The notes beneath the pieces are model-generated. The model was given only the letters and a program-made list of their open reading frames with translations, ran no database searches and was not told where the DNA came from. Positions 42,599 through 52,724 of a stretch of 64,000 nt of DNA are shown one piece after another; the stretch's first letter is position 1; each line of letters starts with the position of its first letter. The translations under genes and the position numbers were made by a program. The DNA is from Pyropia haitanensis. Lineage: Eukaryota > Rhodophyta > Bangiophyceae > Bangiales > Bangiaceae. The DNA lies in NCBI GenBank assembly GCA_008729055.1, contig SDUX01000008.1:4055756-4119755 (forward strand), given 5' to 3'.

Positions 42599-44147
42599 AT
42601 GGGCGGCGGCTGCCGCCGCCGCCGCCGCCCGTCGGCGGCGGCGGCGGCGGTGGCAGCGACGGTGGCGGCGGTCGCCGCCGCGGCCGCCGTGCCGGCGCCG
42701 GCGGTGGCGTGGCCGCGGTACCGGGAGCGGCTGCCCAACGGGTTTGGCTTTTCGTACGTGGCCGGCCATGGCGGACCGGTAGGGGCGGTCGTGGTGGGGA
42801 GGGGGGGGACGCGCGTGGGGCATAGATGGAGGGGGTTTACGGGCGGGGGGGGGGGGGCGGTGCTTGGCACCGGGCTGCTATAGTCCGTCCGCGGGTACTC
42901 TCCACTGGCAGGGGCAGTACTGACTAGCTCGCGCGTGTGTGTGGCGGCCGAACCGTTTCAACACCCCCCCCCTCCCCCCCCAACCCCTTCCGTCCCGTCC
43001 CCCTCGCTACTGCGGTTTTTTTTTTTTTGTCTTTTTCCCAACGTGGCGGTTGCGCCGTCTTGTTGGGTGTCTCCACCGCAGGGACTGCGAGGCGCTGGGC
43101 CACGTCGGCTGCGACGGCGGGCGCCCGCTCAACGCCTTTGGCCGCGACTGGCACCACGTGCACAAGCGGTGGACGGTGGAGGTGTGCATGGCCGACTCGG
43201 ACGGGTGCGTGCGGGGGGGCGGGCCGGGGGGAGGGGGGGGGGGGGGGGTGGGGGGAGGCGTCTACACGCGGCGGGTGAGGCTGGGGGGGGGGGCGTCGGT
43301 GGGATTGGTTGGGGGCGGGGGTGTTTCTGGTGAGGCTGGGCGGTGGGAGGCCTACACGACGGTGGGATGGGTGGCGGGAGGATGGTGAGAGGGGGGAGGG
43401 GGGGGGGGGGGACGGGCACCGGCGCAGCAGCGGCGTTGCGAGAGGGTGGCCGGCACTCACGCTCGGCGGTGGCGGCGGCGTCGTCGTGCACGCTGGGTGG
43501 CTTGGTCACGCGTCCGTTGGGTGGACCCCTCTGCTTTTTGCGCGATCTCCACTGGCGGGCCCGCGGCGCCTGGGCTGCTGGTGTGTAGAGATGGCTTCAC
43601 CAACGGCGAGGAGCTTGGTACGTGACTGCTGTCTGTGGCGGGGGTGCCTGTGCGCCTGGGTGCGGGCGCCGCGCCGGAGGAGTTTCGCCCCCCGTGGGGT
43701 TCCGCCGCCACGTGCGCGGCTGCGACCGTCTGCGACCGCCGTCTGCGGACGGTCACGCGCCGTGCCGGGCGGCCACGCAACTGACGCCGCCACCCGGGTG
43801 CGTGCCTCGGATCCCCCCCCCGCTCACTGCCTCCACTTCCGCCCTCTTGTTTGCCCCCCCAGGGGACCCGTGCTGCCTGTGGTCGCCCATCGCCCCCCGG
43901 GCGGTGGCGGCCCCCCCCAACGCGACGCTCCCCGCGGACGCGGCGTCGCACCCCCCCCACCGCGTCCGCTGCGGCCTGTCGGCGTCGGCGCTCGCGGCGG
44001 CGCGCGCGCACCCGCCCTCCCCCGCCCTCCTCCCCGCGGCCGCCCACCGGCTCACCGCCCCACGGTCGGTGCGGCTGCACGGGGCGGCCATGGCCGCCGC
44101 GTTCCTCATCCTCTTGCCGGCAGGCGCCGCGGCGGCGGCGCCGCCCC

Positions 44148-44203
<56 letters not shown>

Positions 44204-44838
44204 CGCTGGTTCCGCCTCCACCGGGGCCTCCAGCTGGGCGGCGTCGCGGCGGCGGCGGCGGGCCTCGCGGCGGTGCTGTCGCACAATGGCACCTTCCTGC
44301 CGTCGGCGTTTTGGCGCGACGCGCACGGCTACTATGGGCTGGCCACGCTCGTCGCCACCGCCGCCGAGGCGGCGGTCGGGCTCGCCCGCCCCGCCGCGGC
44401 GTCGCCGACGCGGGCGGCGTGGGCGGTGGCGCACCGGGCGGGCGCCGCGGCGGTCGCGGCGGGCGCGTGGCTGGCGCTGCTCACGGGCATCCGGTCGGCC
44501 GCGTGGGTGTACGGCTACCCGGCGGCGCCGGCGAGTGGGGTGGTGGTGGCGGGGGGGGTGCTCGCGGTGGCGGCCTGGGTGGTGGCCCGCGTCCCGGGGT
44601 GCGGGGTTGGGGGGGGGGGGGGCGGCCGCCGCCGGTCGCCGGCGACGCCGCGCCGTACGAGGTGGTCGAGACGGGGGGGCCCGCAGACGGCTGGGATGAA
44701 CGCGGGGGGGAGGGGGGGGAACCCAAGCCCGAGTGGGGGGACCTCCGCACGACGCTGTGGTGGTCCCTGCTCGTGCTCCGCGTCGGCGGGGGGGCGGCCG
44801 TCGTAGGGTGGGTGCTCCTGGCAAGCGGCCGGGTCTGA
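42599..44838 (+). CDS. Temptin domain fused to a cytochrome b561 membrane core, four exons
   Basis: Exons 42599-42753, 43082-43204, 43589-43617 and 43863-44838; donors GTACGTGG, GTGCGTGC and GTACGTGA; all phases agree (2, 1 after completion, 1). Exon 1 gives a signal peptide (MGGGCRRRRRPSAAAAAVAA and on to AVA/WPRY) and RYRERLPNGFGF. Exons 2-4 give DCEALGHVGCDGGRPLNAFG, HKRWTVEVCMADSDG, DGFTNGEELG and DPCCLWSP: the temptin pattern (PNG, GH, G...LN.FG, W...C..DSDGDG.TNGEELGDPCC.W). After a Pro/Ala linker comes a b561 core with His at 44078, 44219, 44324 and 44432 (RLHGAAM, RLHRGLQ, DAHGYYG, AHRAG), the four expected haem ligands, and several membrane helices. A 14-G run (44609-44622) breaks the frame; beyond it the last frame gives APYEVVETGG, a final helix TTLWWSLLVL and the stop at 44838. 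Likely a secretory-pathway transmembrane electron-transfer protein. Confidence 0.85.
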
Positions 44839-45289
44839 CCGTGGGGACGCACCGGCACGGCGGTAGAGGGGGGGGGCCCGCCACCACCGGCCAGGCATGG
44901 GGGGGGTCCCATCGCAAACAGCCGACACGGCTTTTTTTGGTGCCCACGGCGGTGGCGGTCCGCGGCAGCAGCGGGCAGACGTTGGCTCCGCCGCACGGCA
45001 CGTGCCGCGCACGGGCCGGCGTGTCGTACCCGGAATGGGTAAGCCGCGTGGACGACGTCCACCACACCAGACGGGCACCAGGCGTCGTCTGCAGTAGTGC
45101 AAGCGGCCGCCGTGGTCGCCGCCCGTCCCAAGCAGTCAACGCAGCTCGCGGCCGCTGCCCGCCAGACCCGCCCGTGCCCCACGGACAGGTGGGCGCCGTG
45201 CACGCCAGCAGTCCCCTGTGCCGGCTGCCGCCGACCGCACAAGAACAAGGCAGGGGGCCGAGATGATACATGAACACGGCGTGCGTGCT
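44839..45289. other. Convergent intergenic stretch
   Basis: This is the 3' flank of both the temptin-b561 gene and eS6 copy 2. I see nothing coding. Confidence 0.5.
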
Positions 45290-46354
45290 TTATTCCGCCT
45301 TGGACACGGACTTGCGCTTGGAGACGGACTGCCGGCGGCTGTCGCGGGCCTCCTTCTTGAGCAGCGCCAGCTTCTTCTCGTACTCTGCGGCCGCCTCCTG
45401 CGACGCGACGACGCCCTTGCGCTTGAGTGCCGCCCGCCGGCGCTTCCGCTGCAGCGTCTGCGGGGTGACGAGGCGCTGGATCTTTGGGGCCTTGGACTCG
45501 GGCTTGCCGCCCTCCTTCTTGGACGGCACCTCCCGGCGGATGACGTACTTGCGCACGTCGTCCGCCTTGGTCAGGTTGAACAGCTTGCGGATCTTGGACG
45601 CCCGCTTCGGGCCCAGCCGCCGCGGGACGACCACGTCCGTCAGCCCAGGGATGTCCGCGTCCCCCTTCTTCACAATGATCACGTTGAGCACCGCAATGTC
45701 CGACGACACCATGCAGCCGCGCACCGTCTTGCGGCGGCGCTCGCCCTTGCGCATGCCGTAGCCGCGGCAGCCCGACACGCCCTTGTGCAGCAGCAGCCGC
45801 ACGCGGCCGGGCGTGAGCACCCCCTGCTTCATGGCAAAGCCCTGCTTATCCTGCCCACCCATAATCTTGAGGATGTACCCGGCAAACTCATCGCCGAGCG
45901 CGTCGCCCTCTACCTCCTGCGCCAGGCGCTTGTCGTAAAACGCGCGCAGCCGCTTCTCATCGTCGATTTCTAGCTTCTTTTGCGCACCCGTCGCGGGGTT
46001 GGCCACGTTGAGCTGCGGCGCAGGAAAAAAGCCGCACGGCGGCAGCAGAGACACCCACCGCCGGGCGCGCGTGCCCGCCCCAACCCAGACCCGCCGGGGC
46101 CGGCGCGAACCCACACCCACACACACGCCGGGACGGGGCGTCGGAAAAGATACTTGTCAGAACCAATGACAGAACGCACTCGACGCATAGCGCGTAGCAG
46201 TCGGAGAGTGTGGGGACGGCATCCCACCCAACGGATGCACCACGCGCACCACCCCCCTGCCCCACACCAGCGGCACGAAAACGGTTTCCGCGGCGCATAC
46301 AAGGGCAAGACAAAACACGGCCATCACACCGCCAGAGCAGCAACATACCTTCAT
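45290..46354 (-). CDS. RPS6: Cytosolic ribosomal protein eS6, copy 2 (two exons)
   Basis: Same structure as copy 1 on the opposite strand. Exon 1 is ATG AAG at 46354-46349; the donor is GTATGTTG; the intron 46348-46013 (336 bases) ends TGCGCCGCAG; exon 2 is 46012-45290. The 242-residue protein differs from copy 1 only near the end (KRKSVSKAE rather than KRKSASKAE), and it stops with TAA rather than TGA. In the first 66 codons of exon 2 there are 16 synonymous differences from copy 1, then only one difference in the next 467 bases, then several again close to the stop. Both copies look functional. Introns and flanks are unrelated, so the duplication is not recent and the similarity of the middle part needs another explanation (see findings). 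Confidence 0.98.
46013..46348 (-). other. Intron of eS6 copy 2
   Basis: A GT-AG intron of 336 bases after the second codon, the same position and phase as in copy 1. Confidence 0.93.
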
Positions 46355-46952
46355 GCCGGTGAGCGGGGAGGACGCAACACCCACACGTGCACACCCACAA
46401 AACGGCACACACCGCCTCGGATGCGACGGCGGAGGAGGTGGGAGACACGCGCTTGCCCAAGCCGATTGGTATCGACGTCGCCGGTGCGCATCGGCGACTG
46501 CGTGACACGTGGATGGCGGGATCGCCTCGAACCCAGTCCCTGCCCGGGACAAGTGCATGACCCAAAGAAATTTCTCTTGAGGAGGACATGTGTCCTTAGT
46601 TAGCTTTCACACGACGGGGGAAACGAGACAGCTTTACAGCGCCTGCTGGCTACCCTGAAAGCGACACAAACCTGTCCGCGCTCATCCCACTCCCTCAAGC
46701 TCCAAAGCCGTCCATCTCCCTGATCGCTGAAGCATCAAGCCTTGGCAGCCCTCGCTCTGCACCCCCTGTTGGACGGGCTTGTGACGGCACACCGCCTTTA
46801 GGCAGTGATGTGGACGCACCCCTCGCGCAATGCCAGCTTCGCTGCCGGCCCGTGGAGCTTGTGATTCTCTCCCGTCGTATCCGCACCCTCTCCAGGCTGT
46901 CACCCCCCTCTCGTTCCCCTTCACTCCCTTCCCCTCCTCCAGCCTAGCTGTC
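46355..46952. other. Stretch between eS6 copy 2 and the allophanate-domain gene
   Basis: It should contain the promoter of eS6 copy 2 and the 3' end of the next reverse-strand gene. Composition is mixed with no recognised gene. Confidence 0.45.
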
Positions 46953-47408
46953 CTACTCTTCCAGCGATGCCATGTAGGCGCGCCACCCTCCAAAATGGGT
47001 GATGTCTGTCACCACCACCCCGTCGCGGACCCCCCCCCCCCGCACCCACCCTTCGCACACAAAGCCCTTGAGAGGCTCCACCCGCCCGACCCCCCCCCCC
47101 GACACCGAGGCGTCAAGGCGGACCGATCCAAGCGCCAGCGGCGGCGGCACACCCCCAAGGAACTCCCCAACGGCGGCGTTGGGCAGCTCCCAGACCTCCA
47201 CCGCAATCGCCGCGGTCGCGTGGTCGTGGTCGCCGGGCGGGTGGTAGAGGAGACCGGGCATGGGCGTGATCGCCCCGGGCAGCAGCAGCGCGTGGAGGGT
47301 GTAGTGGGGGACCGTCACCGCGTCGCGCACGTACGTGCCGCCGGCGGCTTCCAGCTCTGATGCCAGCGGTTCACCGCGCATGTGCAGGCCACAGACGACG
47401 ATAAGCAT
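46953..47408 (-). CDS. Stand-alone allophanate-hydrolase C-terminal-type domain protein
   Basis: A 151-residue protein from the ATG at 47408 (MLIVVCGLHMRGEPLASELE) to TAG at 46953. The blocks CGLHMRGEPLASELEAAGG, YTLHALLLPGAITPMPGLLY, AIAVEVWELPNAAVGEFLGG, VPPPLALGSVRLD, PLKGFVCEG and DITHFGGWRAYMASLEE follow the C-terminal domain of allophanate hydrolases and related amidases along its whole length. In allophanate hydrolase this domain completes the conversion of allophanate to ammonia and CO2 after the amidase domain acts. No amidase domain is encoded next to it in this window, so here it is a separate protein. The sequence upstream to 47531 is open, but the chosen ATG fits the family start. 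Compartment unclear; no targeting signal is seen from this start. Confidence 0.88.
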   Translation of the reverse strand: MLIVVCGLHMRGEPLASELEAAGGTYVRDAVTVPHYTLHALLLPGAITPMPGLLYHPPGDHDHATAAIAVEVWELPNAAVGEFLGGVPPPLALGSVRLDASVSGGGVGRVEPLKGFVCEGWVRGGGVRDGVVVTDITHFGGWRAYMASLEE

Positions 47409-47933
47409 GGTGGAGGCGGGAGAGGAGGGGCAGGTGGGGTACGAAGAAAAACAAAGGGGGGTAGCGCCAGACGGACACCGCGCGGCAAGGAAGCGGAGCA
47501 AGGCCGTGCTGCGTGAACACGGTGAGAGCACGGATCGGTTGGTCTCGGGAGGCGCTCGGATCTCGAGTAGCCTTCAACGAAACGGGGGCGTCTGCAGCTG
47601 CGAGGGCATCCAGCTTCCACTCAAAGTCTTGACAGACAACATCGTCTGCCAAAATCTTGTCAAACCAGGTCAGTTTTGTTCCAATCTCGCCCTGGTTTGT
47701 ACTACTTTCACCAGGCTGCAGGGAAAGCCGCACGCCTACCCATACAACAACAAAAAAAAACACGTGTGTGCGTCTCTCTCTTCCTATATACCTCTTGCAC
47801 ATGCAAGGGTCCCTCTTGCACCCCACCATGGGTCAGTGGTACCACAGATCAGAAACAAAAGGGCTGCGGCAGGCACCAACGCCATGGCCATCGTCGGCAG
47901 TCACTCCTACGTCCCCCCCCCCCTCCCGCCCTC
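47409..47933. other. Intergenic stretch between two reverse-strand genes
   Basis: Leader of the allophanate-domain gene and 3' flank of the Nup98 gene. It holds a near-direct repeat (CTTGACAGACAACATCGTCT then GCCAAAATCTTGTCAAA) and an A9 run. No gene is seen. Confidence 0.45.
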
Positions 47934-50900
47934 TCAAAAGTGGGGCACGCGGAACGTCCACACCCCCCCCTCCGGCTCGTACCCCCCCCACCCCCCCCCC
48001 ACCCGCTCCACGTACCGGCGGAGCGCGCGCTCCACCGCCGCCCCCCCCGGCACACCCTCGAGCACCACCGTCGCGGGCCCGGTGGCGAGCCCCCCCCCCG
48101 CGTCCGCGTCGACGCCCACCTCCCCCGGGGCGGGCCCAAACGTGACCGCCGCCCACACGTCGACGCCCGTCAGGTCCAGTGGCCCGTCCCAGGTGACCTC
48201 GCCGACGCCCTCGACGCCCGCCACAAACGACGGCAGCGCGGCGATGTCGGCGGGGGAGAGGAGCGCCAGCGTCTCGGCCGACGGGACGGTGTAGCCCCCC
48301 GGGGGGGGCGGGGTCGGGCTCCCGGGGGGGGGGGGGTGGCCCGCGACCCGCGGCCGGGCCGCCGCGGCGTCGGCCGCCGCACCGTCGAGCCGCCGCTGCC
48401 GCCCGACCGTGGGGTGGGCGTGCCGCCGCCGCCGCCGCCGCCGCCGCGGTCATCGGCAAACGACACGCGGCGGCGCGGCGGGGTGCCGCCCGGCCGGAGC
48501 GGCCGCGGGGTCCCCCCAAAGTTGGCCTCGGAGAAGAGGGGCTTGGCCGCCGGCGTTGCCGCCGCGGCGGCCGCGTCGGCCGCGTCGGCGCCGCCCGCCC
48601 CCGCAGCGTCCGCGTCGGCGGCCGCGGCCGCCGCCGGCCGGCCCGCCCCCCCCCCCCGCGCGGTGCCATTGGCGGCCGCCGCGGCGGCCGCCACCCCCGC
48701 CGGCAGCGTCGCCGCGGCGGCCGACCGCGGCGGCCGCGCGACGGGCCCGCTGACGCCACGGCGGCAGACGGCGCCCCGCGGGGACGCGCGGACGCTCCCG
48801 CCGCCCGACCCGAGGATGACCTGCCGCACCCAGGCGGCGGCGGAGAGGTCCAGGCCCCGCACGGGGTGCGGCTTGACGCCGGGGGAGCTCATCACCACCA
48901 CCGCCCCGGGCGGGACTGCCGGCCCGCCGCCGCCGTCGCTGCCGCCGCCGCCGCCGCCGCCGGCCGCGGCGGCCGCGGCGCCACCGCCGGCGCCCGTCGC
49001 GAGCGGCAGCAGCCCAATGCCGCCGAGCAGCGAGCCGGGCGTGCCGGCGGGTGCCCCCCCCCCCGTCGCGCCCGCCCCAGGGGACGACCCCCACGTGGTG
49101 GCCGGCGCGGCGCCAAAGAGGCCGCCCGCCGCGGCGGGGGTGCCGCCCCCGCCGGCCGCCGCCGCCGCCGACGTTGCGGGCGCGGCGCCCGACGCGGCGG
49201 GGGTGCCAAACAGGCTGCCGCCCGTCGACGCGGGCGTTGCCGCCGCCGCTGACGGGGCCGGCGCACCAAACAACCCCCCCCCCCCGCGGCGGGGGTCCCC
49301 CCAAAGAGCCCCCCACCCCCCCCCGTCGCGGCGGACGCTGCGGGCGTCGACGCGCCCGGCGTCCCCCACAGGCTAAACCCGCCCGACGCGGGCGCCGCCG
49401 ACGCGGGCGTCGCCGCCGCCGCCGCCGTGGCGGGCGCCGCCGCGGCGGACGAGCCAAACAGGCCGAGGCCGCCGCCCAGCGGCTTGGGCGCCGCCGCCGT
49501 CCCCGCCGCCGCGGCGGGGGCGGCGGCGCCAAACGAAAAGCCGCCGCCCGCGGGCGCCGCCGCCGACGCGGCCGGCGGCGCGCCAAAGAGGCCGCCACCC
49601 GCCGCCGTGCCGGCGGCGGCGGCGCCCCCGGCCGGCTGCGCGCCAAAGAGGCCCCCCGCGGCGGGCGCGGCCGCCGACGCGGCGGGCGCGGCGGCGGGGG
49701 CGCCAAAGGCGCCGCCGGCGGCGGGCGCCGCGGCGGTGGCGCCACCCCCAAAGAGGCCGCCCCCGCCCGCGGCGGGCGTGCCAAACGCGCCCGCCGCGCC
49801 CGCCGCGGGGGCGGCGGCGCCAAACAGGCTGCCGCCCGCGGCGGGCGCGCCAAACGCGCCGCCGGCGGCGGGCGCCGCGGCGGCGGCGCCGCCAAAGAGG
49901 CCGCCCCCGCCCGCGGCGGGCGCGCCAAACGGCGTCGCCGCCGCCGCCGACGCGGGCGGCGCGCCAAAGAGCCCCCCCGCCGCGGGCGCCCCCGCCGCCG
50001 CCGCCGTCGCCGCCGTCGGCGGCGCCCCAAAGAGGCTCCCGCCCGCGGGCGTCGTGCCCGCGGCGGGGGTGCCAAAGAGGCCGCCCGCCCCGGGCGCCGC
50101 CGCCGTCGACGCGCCCGCGGCGGGCGCGCCAAACGCGCCCGCCGCGGCCGGCGCGGCGGCGCCAAACGCCGGGGTGGTCGTCGCGGCGGCGGCGCCGCCA
50201 AAGAGTCCCCCCCCCGCCGACGACGCGGCGGGGGCGCCAAAGAGCCCGCCCCCGGCCGCTGCGGGCGCCGACGACGCTGGCGGGGTGGCGCCGCCCTTGT
50301 AGCCCGCCGCGTAGTCGGCGGCGCGGAGCTCCTCGGGGGACCACCCGCGGAAGCGCGGCGCCATGCACAGCGCCGCGTACTTGACCGACGTCCCCGCCGA
50401 GGAGCCCGACCCGTCAACCTCTGACGTGATGGACCAGGTGGCGCCCGCCGTGCCGGGCGCGTCGGTGCCATTCCCGCCGGCGGTGGCGCCGGCGGCGGGG
50501 GCGCCCAGGACGCCACCGCCGCTAGCCGCGGGAGCCGCCGCCCCAAACAACCCCCCGCCAGTCGCCGCGGGCGCCGACGACGTGGCGGCGGCGCCAAACA
50601 GGCCGCCCGCCGCCGGGGCGGTGGTTGCCCCCCCCCCAAACAACCCCCCCCCGGCGGGCGCGGCGGCGGCCGTCGACGTGCCACCAAAAAGCCCCCCCCC
50701 GGTCGCCCCCCCCCCCGCCGCGGGCGCCCCAAACGCGCCGGTCGTGCCGGCCCCCCCCCCAAAGAGGCCACCCGCAGCGGGCGCCGCCGTCGCCGCGCCC
50801 GCCGCCGGCGCGCCAAACAGCCCGCCGCCAGCGGCACCCGCCGCCGGTGCGGGCGTGCCAAAGAGGCTGCCCGCGGGCGCCGCCGCCGCGCCGCTGGTCG

Positions 50901-51231
50901 CGGCGCCAAAGAGGCCGCCGCCGCCGCCGCCGCCCGCCGTCGCGGCGGGCGCGCCAAACAGTCCGCCCGCCGCGGGGGCGGCGGCGGCCCCCGCGGCGGG
51001 CGCGCCAAAGAGGCTACCGCCCGTGGCGGCGGGCGCCGCCGCCGCCGCGGCGGGCGCGCCAAAGAGGCCGCCGGTGGCGGCGGCGGGGGCACCAAAGCCG
51101 CCTGCCGCGGGGGCGCCAAACGCCGGCGCCGCCGCGGGAGCCCCAAACGCTGGTGCCGCCGCGGGCGCCGTCGTCGTGGCGGGAGCGCCAAAGAGCGAGG
51201 AGCTGCCAAAGGGCGTTGCTCCAAAGGACAT
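47934..51231 (-). CDS. NUP98: Nucleoporin Nup98 (GLFG repeats, GLEBS motif, autoproteolytic-type domain)
   Basis: About 1,099 residues from the ATG at 51231 (MSFGATPFGSSSLFGAPATT). Residues 1 to about 650 are GLFG/FGAP repeats in Ala/Gly/Thr context, the phase that lines the pore channel. Within them at about 265-312 is a clear GLEBS (Gle2/Rae1-binding) motif: SVKYAALCMAPRF, then WSPEELRAADYAAGYKGG. A linker follows (FSEANFGGTPRPLRPGG, RRVSFADD), and then the C-terminal Nup98 domain: GYTVPSAETLALLSPADIAA, GEVTWDGPLDLTGVDVWAAV, GLATGPATVVLEGV and the end EGGVWTFRVPHF followed at once by a stop. Two frame breaks lie in homopolymers: 12 C at 49274-49285 and a G run at about 48324-48336. Family knowledge: it binds Gle2/Rae1 and transport receptors, and full-length precursors cleave themselves after HF. 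Confidence 0.95.
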
Positions 51232-52534
51232 GGCGCCCGCGGCGGGGCGTCAAGGGGGGGGGCGGGGGCAGGAGAGAAGGGAAGAGAGAGGGAAGAGGTC
51301 ACAAAAACGGGGCATAAGCGGGAAGCGGTGATGGGGGAGGGTCCAGGCGGATCCCCGCGTCTTCTCGCAGCGAGGGGGGGGGTGAGGGTGTGGCCCGGGG
51401 GGAGGAAGAAGACGCGCAGGTACTGTACCACGGCAAGAGCGGGCTCGGCGAAAGCGCTTCCGATCGGCGCGGGAGGAAGAGGGTGCGCGCAGAGTGGGTG
51501 GCGCGGAGAGCTGCCAGCGTGTCATTGGCTCGTCCGAAGTCTCCCTACAGTTCATCAGGCTCATGTATTTACAGTACGAAACGTGGTATTTCCTGTTCAC
51601 TTAGACAAGTCCATTGCAGTCCCACAGTGTGCCGTTTGCGGATGCATGAATTACGCGGACTTTGAGCGTGGGGCGATCGATTGAGACTGACCTGTCAGTC
51701 TCTTGTCTTCTCCGGACGACGACAACCGCCGGTAAATGCCAACCTTAGCGTCAGGGGGTTAGGGGCTTGATAATTGGATAACACCCCCTCTGTTATCAAA
51801 CCCCCCTCACGACCTCTGGGAGGGGGTCGGATAACATGTTATCCAACCCCCCCCCAGAGGTGCTGTGGGGGGTTTGATAACTGGATAACACCCCCCGCTG
51901 TTATCAAACCCCTCTGGGGGGCGTTTGTTCACATGTGATCGAGCCCGCCCCCCCCCCCTCGAATCGCTCCCACCCCCCACCCCCCGCCTTCCATCCCCCC
52001 CCCCCTCCCCTCCTACCCCCGCATTCCCCGCCCTCCACTCATACCTTCCCCCCCCCTCCCCCCCGTCTCTCCTCCTCCCGCCCTCCCCCCCTCACAGCAC
52101 CTCAAGAAAAGCCGAATCAGAACGGATTCTAACTATCCGAGCGGCACGAGAGCTTAGTAAGACGAATCCTCTCTCGACACGATCGCCAGACGGTTATAAA
52201 GGCCTCGTGCTCAACGAGACGAAATTATAAGTGTCAGTCGAGACCTGTTCAGCCCTCGTGCAGTGGTGGATCGGAAATCAGCTTGCGAGCGCGAGTCCTG
52301 AAGCGATCTCGTGCGCCATCTACTCGCGGGTCTGCCGACAGCCTGGCAGTCGTCGCTGCTCAGTGTCGGCAGAGGCCACGGTGTCCGGGCCGTGGCAATT
52401 GCCGCGGACGGCATGGCACGCCGGTTCACGGTAGACGTCGTCGGGGCACACAGCCGGCGAGGCCGGTGGCGCATCTGCCTCATCGATCCCCATCCCCCTC
52501 CTCCCCTCCCCTCCCCTCCTTGGCGCCGCCGCAG
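51232..52534. other. Stretch upstream of Nup98 with a palindrome array
   Basis: The promoter side of the Nup98 gene. It contains the palindrome array listed next, then a very C-rich segment (51950-52100) and balanced sequence. The + strand ATG at 52412 (MARRFT) could be a first exon of the OTU-like piece at 52535, but its phase does not fit any obvious donor. Confidence 0.4.
51758..51914. repeat. Array of three nested palindromes
   Basis: Unit A (51761-51806) runs GGGGCTTGATAATTGGATAA to GTTATCAAACCCC. Unit B (51866-51913) runs GGGGTTTGATAACTGGATAA to GTTATCAAACCCC. Each is an inverted repeat of GGGG-TTTGATAAC. Between them is a third palindrome (51812-51861): ACCTCTGGG and GTCGGATAACATGTTATCC and CCCAGAGGT, centred on the perfect GGATAACATGTTATCC (51829-51844). 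The same GGATAACA word occurs in all three. Confidence 0.85.
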
Positions 52535-52724
52535 GGTGGTCGGAGCGCATCGAGCGGGACGAGGCGGACGCGCTCCGCTGGCGGGTGGTGGATGAGCTCG
52601 TCGTCCACCGCGCGCTGCTGGCTCAGTACTGCGTGCTCGGCCTGGACGCCGACGGCGGCGGCGCCACGCCCGCCGGCGACGCCGCGTTTGGTGACTACTG
52701 CCGGCGGATGCGGCAGCCAAAGAC
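52535..52724 (+). CDS. OTU-like cysteine protease exon (partial gene)
   Basis: After an acceptor GCCGCCGCAG the frame reads WSERIERDEADALRWRVVDE, then LVVHRALLAQYCVLGLDADG, and FGDYCRRMRQPKT before a donor GTACGTGG at 52725. The order LR..VV.EL..HR...., a variable acidic loop, then F..YC..MR.P.T resembles the part of OTU domains that follows the catalytic Asp-Gly-Asn-Cys block. I do not find that block upstream, nor the W.G..EL.AL segment or the catalytic His downstream; a candidate last exon starts after TTCTTTTTCAG at 53137 but does not continue the family pattern. It is either an incompletely found gene or a remnant. OTU proteins remove ubiquitin. Confidence 0.35.
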
